Assembly: GCF_019668465.1 (NCBI RefSeq)
Contig: NZ_AP024828.1
Location: 1,488,001-1,552,000, forward strand
Direction: 5' to 3'
DNA length: 64,000 bases
Source: Mycobacterium senriense
GTDB taxonomy: Bacteria > Actinomycetota > Actinomycetes > Mycobacteriales > Mycobacteriaceae
Part shown: positions 63,846-64,000 of the stretch, in pieces
Position numbering within the stretch: position 1 is the stretch's first letter
Layout of the letters: the number at the start of each line of letters is the position of its first letter
Made by a program: the position numbers and the translations under genes
Notes under the pieces: model-generated
Database searches by the model: none
Seen by the model: only the letters and a program-made list of their open reading frames with translations
What the model was told of the DNA's origin: nothing

Positions 63846-64000
63846 CGCATACCTTTTTCATTGCAGCGTCCTTGGCGATAACGTCGTCGAGAGCAGCTCG
63901 ATAATCTGCGTCGGCGGTGACTGCGCTATTGCCCATGCTAGTAACCGTCCCGTAGGCCATTGCCAAGGCGCGCGCGGCCTCTCGATGGTTGGTATCAAGA
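63835..64000 (-). CDS. ESX-2 locus protein, C-terminal part (runs off the right edge)
   Basis: An open minus-strand frame enters from the right edge and ends at TGA (63835-63837). The visible ~54 residues are helical: HREAARALAMAYGTVTS, then TADADYRAALDDVIAKDAAM, ending KKVCGGR. It overlaps the start of the 713-residue gene by 11 bases, so it is in the same operon. The family is not recognised. A small helical ESX partner is possible. Confidence 0.6.
   Translation of the reverse strand, partial: LDTNHREAARALAMAYGTVTSMGNSAVTADADYRAALDDVIAKDAAMKKVCGGR

Overview
The window is high-GC, densely packed DNA from a mycobacterium. It carries part of an ESX-2-type type VII secretion locus (eccB, eccC and associated Pro/Gly/Ala-rich proteins), an MmpL-family transporter, many TetR regulators, Tat and lipoprotein exports, FadD/FadE-type lipid genes, and F420/PPOX-like and SRPBCC genes. 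The ESX-2-type genes point to a slow-growing, non-tuberculous Mycobacterium; the species cannot be fixed from this sequence alone.

Left part (1-23.5 kb). The minus strand opens with the 5' end of a sulfate-binding protein. Next come a frameshifted DUF2252 gene, a TetR-BVMO-BVMO operon on the minus strand, and a divergent paralogous TetR. A DUF417/TetR pair faces an F420/PPOX-type gene, followed by an SRPBCC protein. A CopZ-CopA copper export pair is followed by exported or membrane esterase-type enzymes: a membrane-anchored esterase, a polysaccharide deacetylase, a MarR-controlled lipoprotein esterase and a secretory lipase. A TetR, a 1078-residue cyclase/ATPase/TPR protein, and a TetR divergent from an alpha/beta hydrolase and an SDR complete this part.

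Middle (23.5-37.8 kb). This looks like one acyl-CoA catabolic island. It holds a FadD, a PadR regulator, two sets of a DUF35 OB-fold protein with a thiolase-like protein that lacks the usual nucleophilic Cys, a small unknown protein, a tandem CaiB CoA-transferase, an amidohydrolase, a LacI regulator, a tandem acyl-CoA dehydrogenase fusion and a TetR. Nearly identical 19-base palindromic operator cores lie in front of the FadD gene and between the dehydrogenase and the TetR. This suggests that one TetR controls both ends of the island.

Right-centre (37.8-53.8 kb). Here are a triple-DUF190 protein, class I fructose-bisphosphate aldolase, a catalase-related peroxidase/cytochrome b561 pair, and a STAS/anti-sigma-kinase pair. 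A TetR and a phosphotransferase with long palindromes follow. Then come a deacylase-like amidohydrolase with a Rieske oxygenase, a small membrane protein, a NarL-type two-component system, and a small protein with an MmpL/RND transporter.

Right end (53.8-64 kb). A minus-strand ESX-2-like block reads, in transcription order: partial gene, 713-residue secretion-associated protein, Pro/Gly-rich protein, lytic-transglycosylase-like protein, eccB2, eccC2. The block stops at eccC2, which runs tail-to-tail into the mmpL gene. The PE/PPE/esx/espG/eccD/mycP/eccE/eccA genes that follow eccC2 in M. tuberculosis are not here. No tRNA, rRNA, CRISPR array or insertion sequence was recognised.
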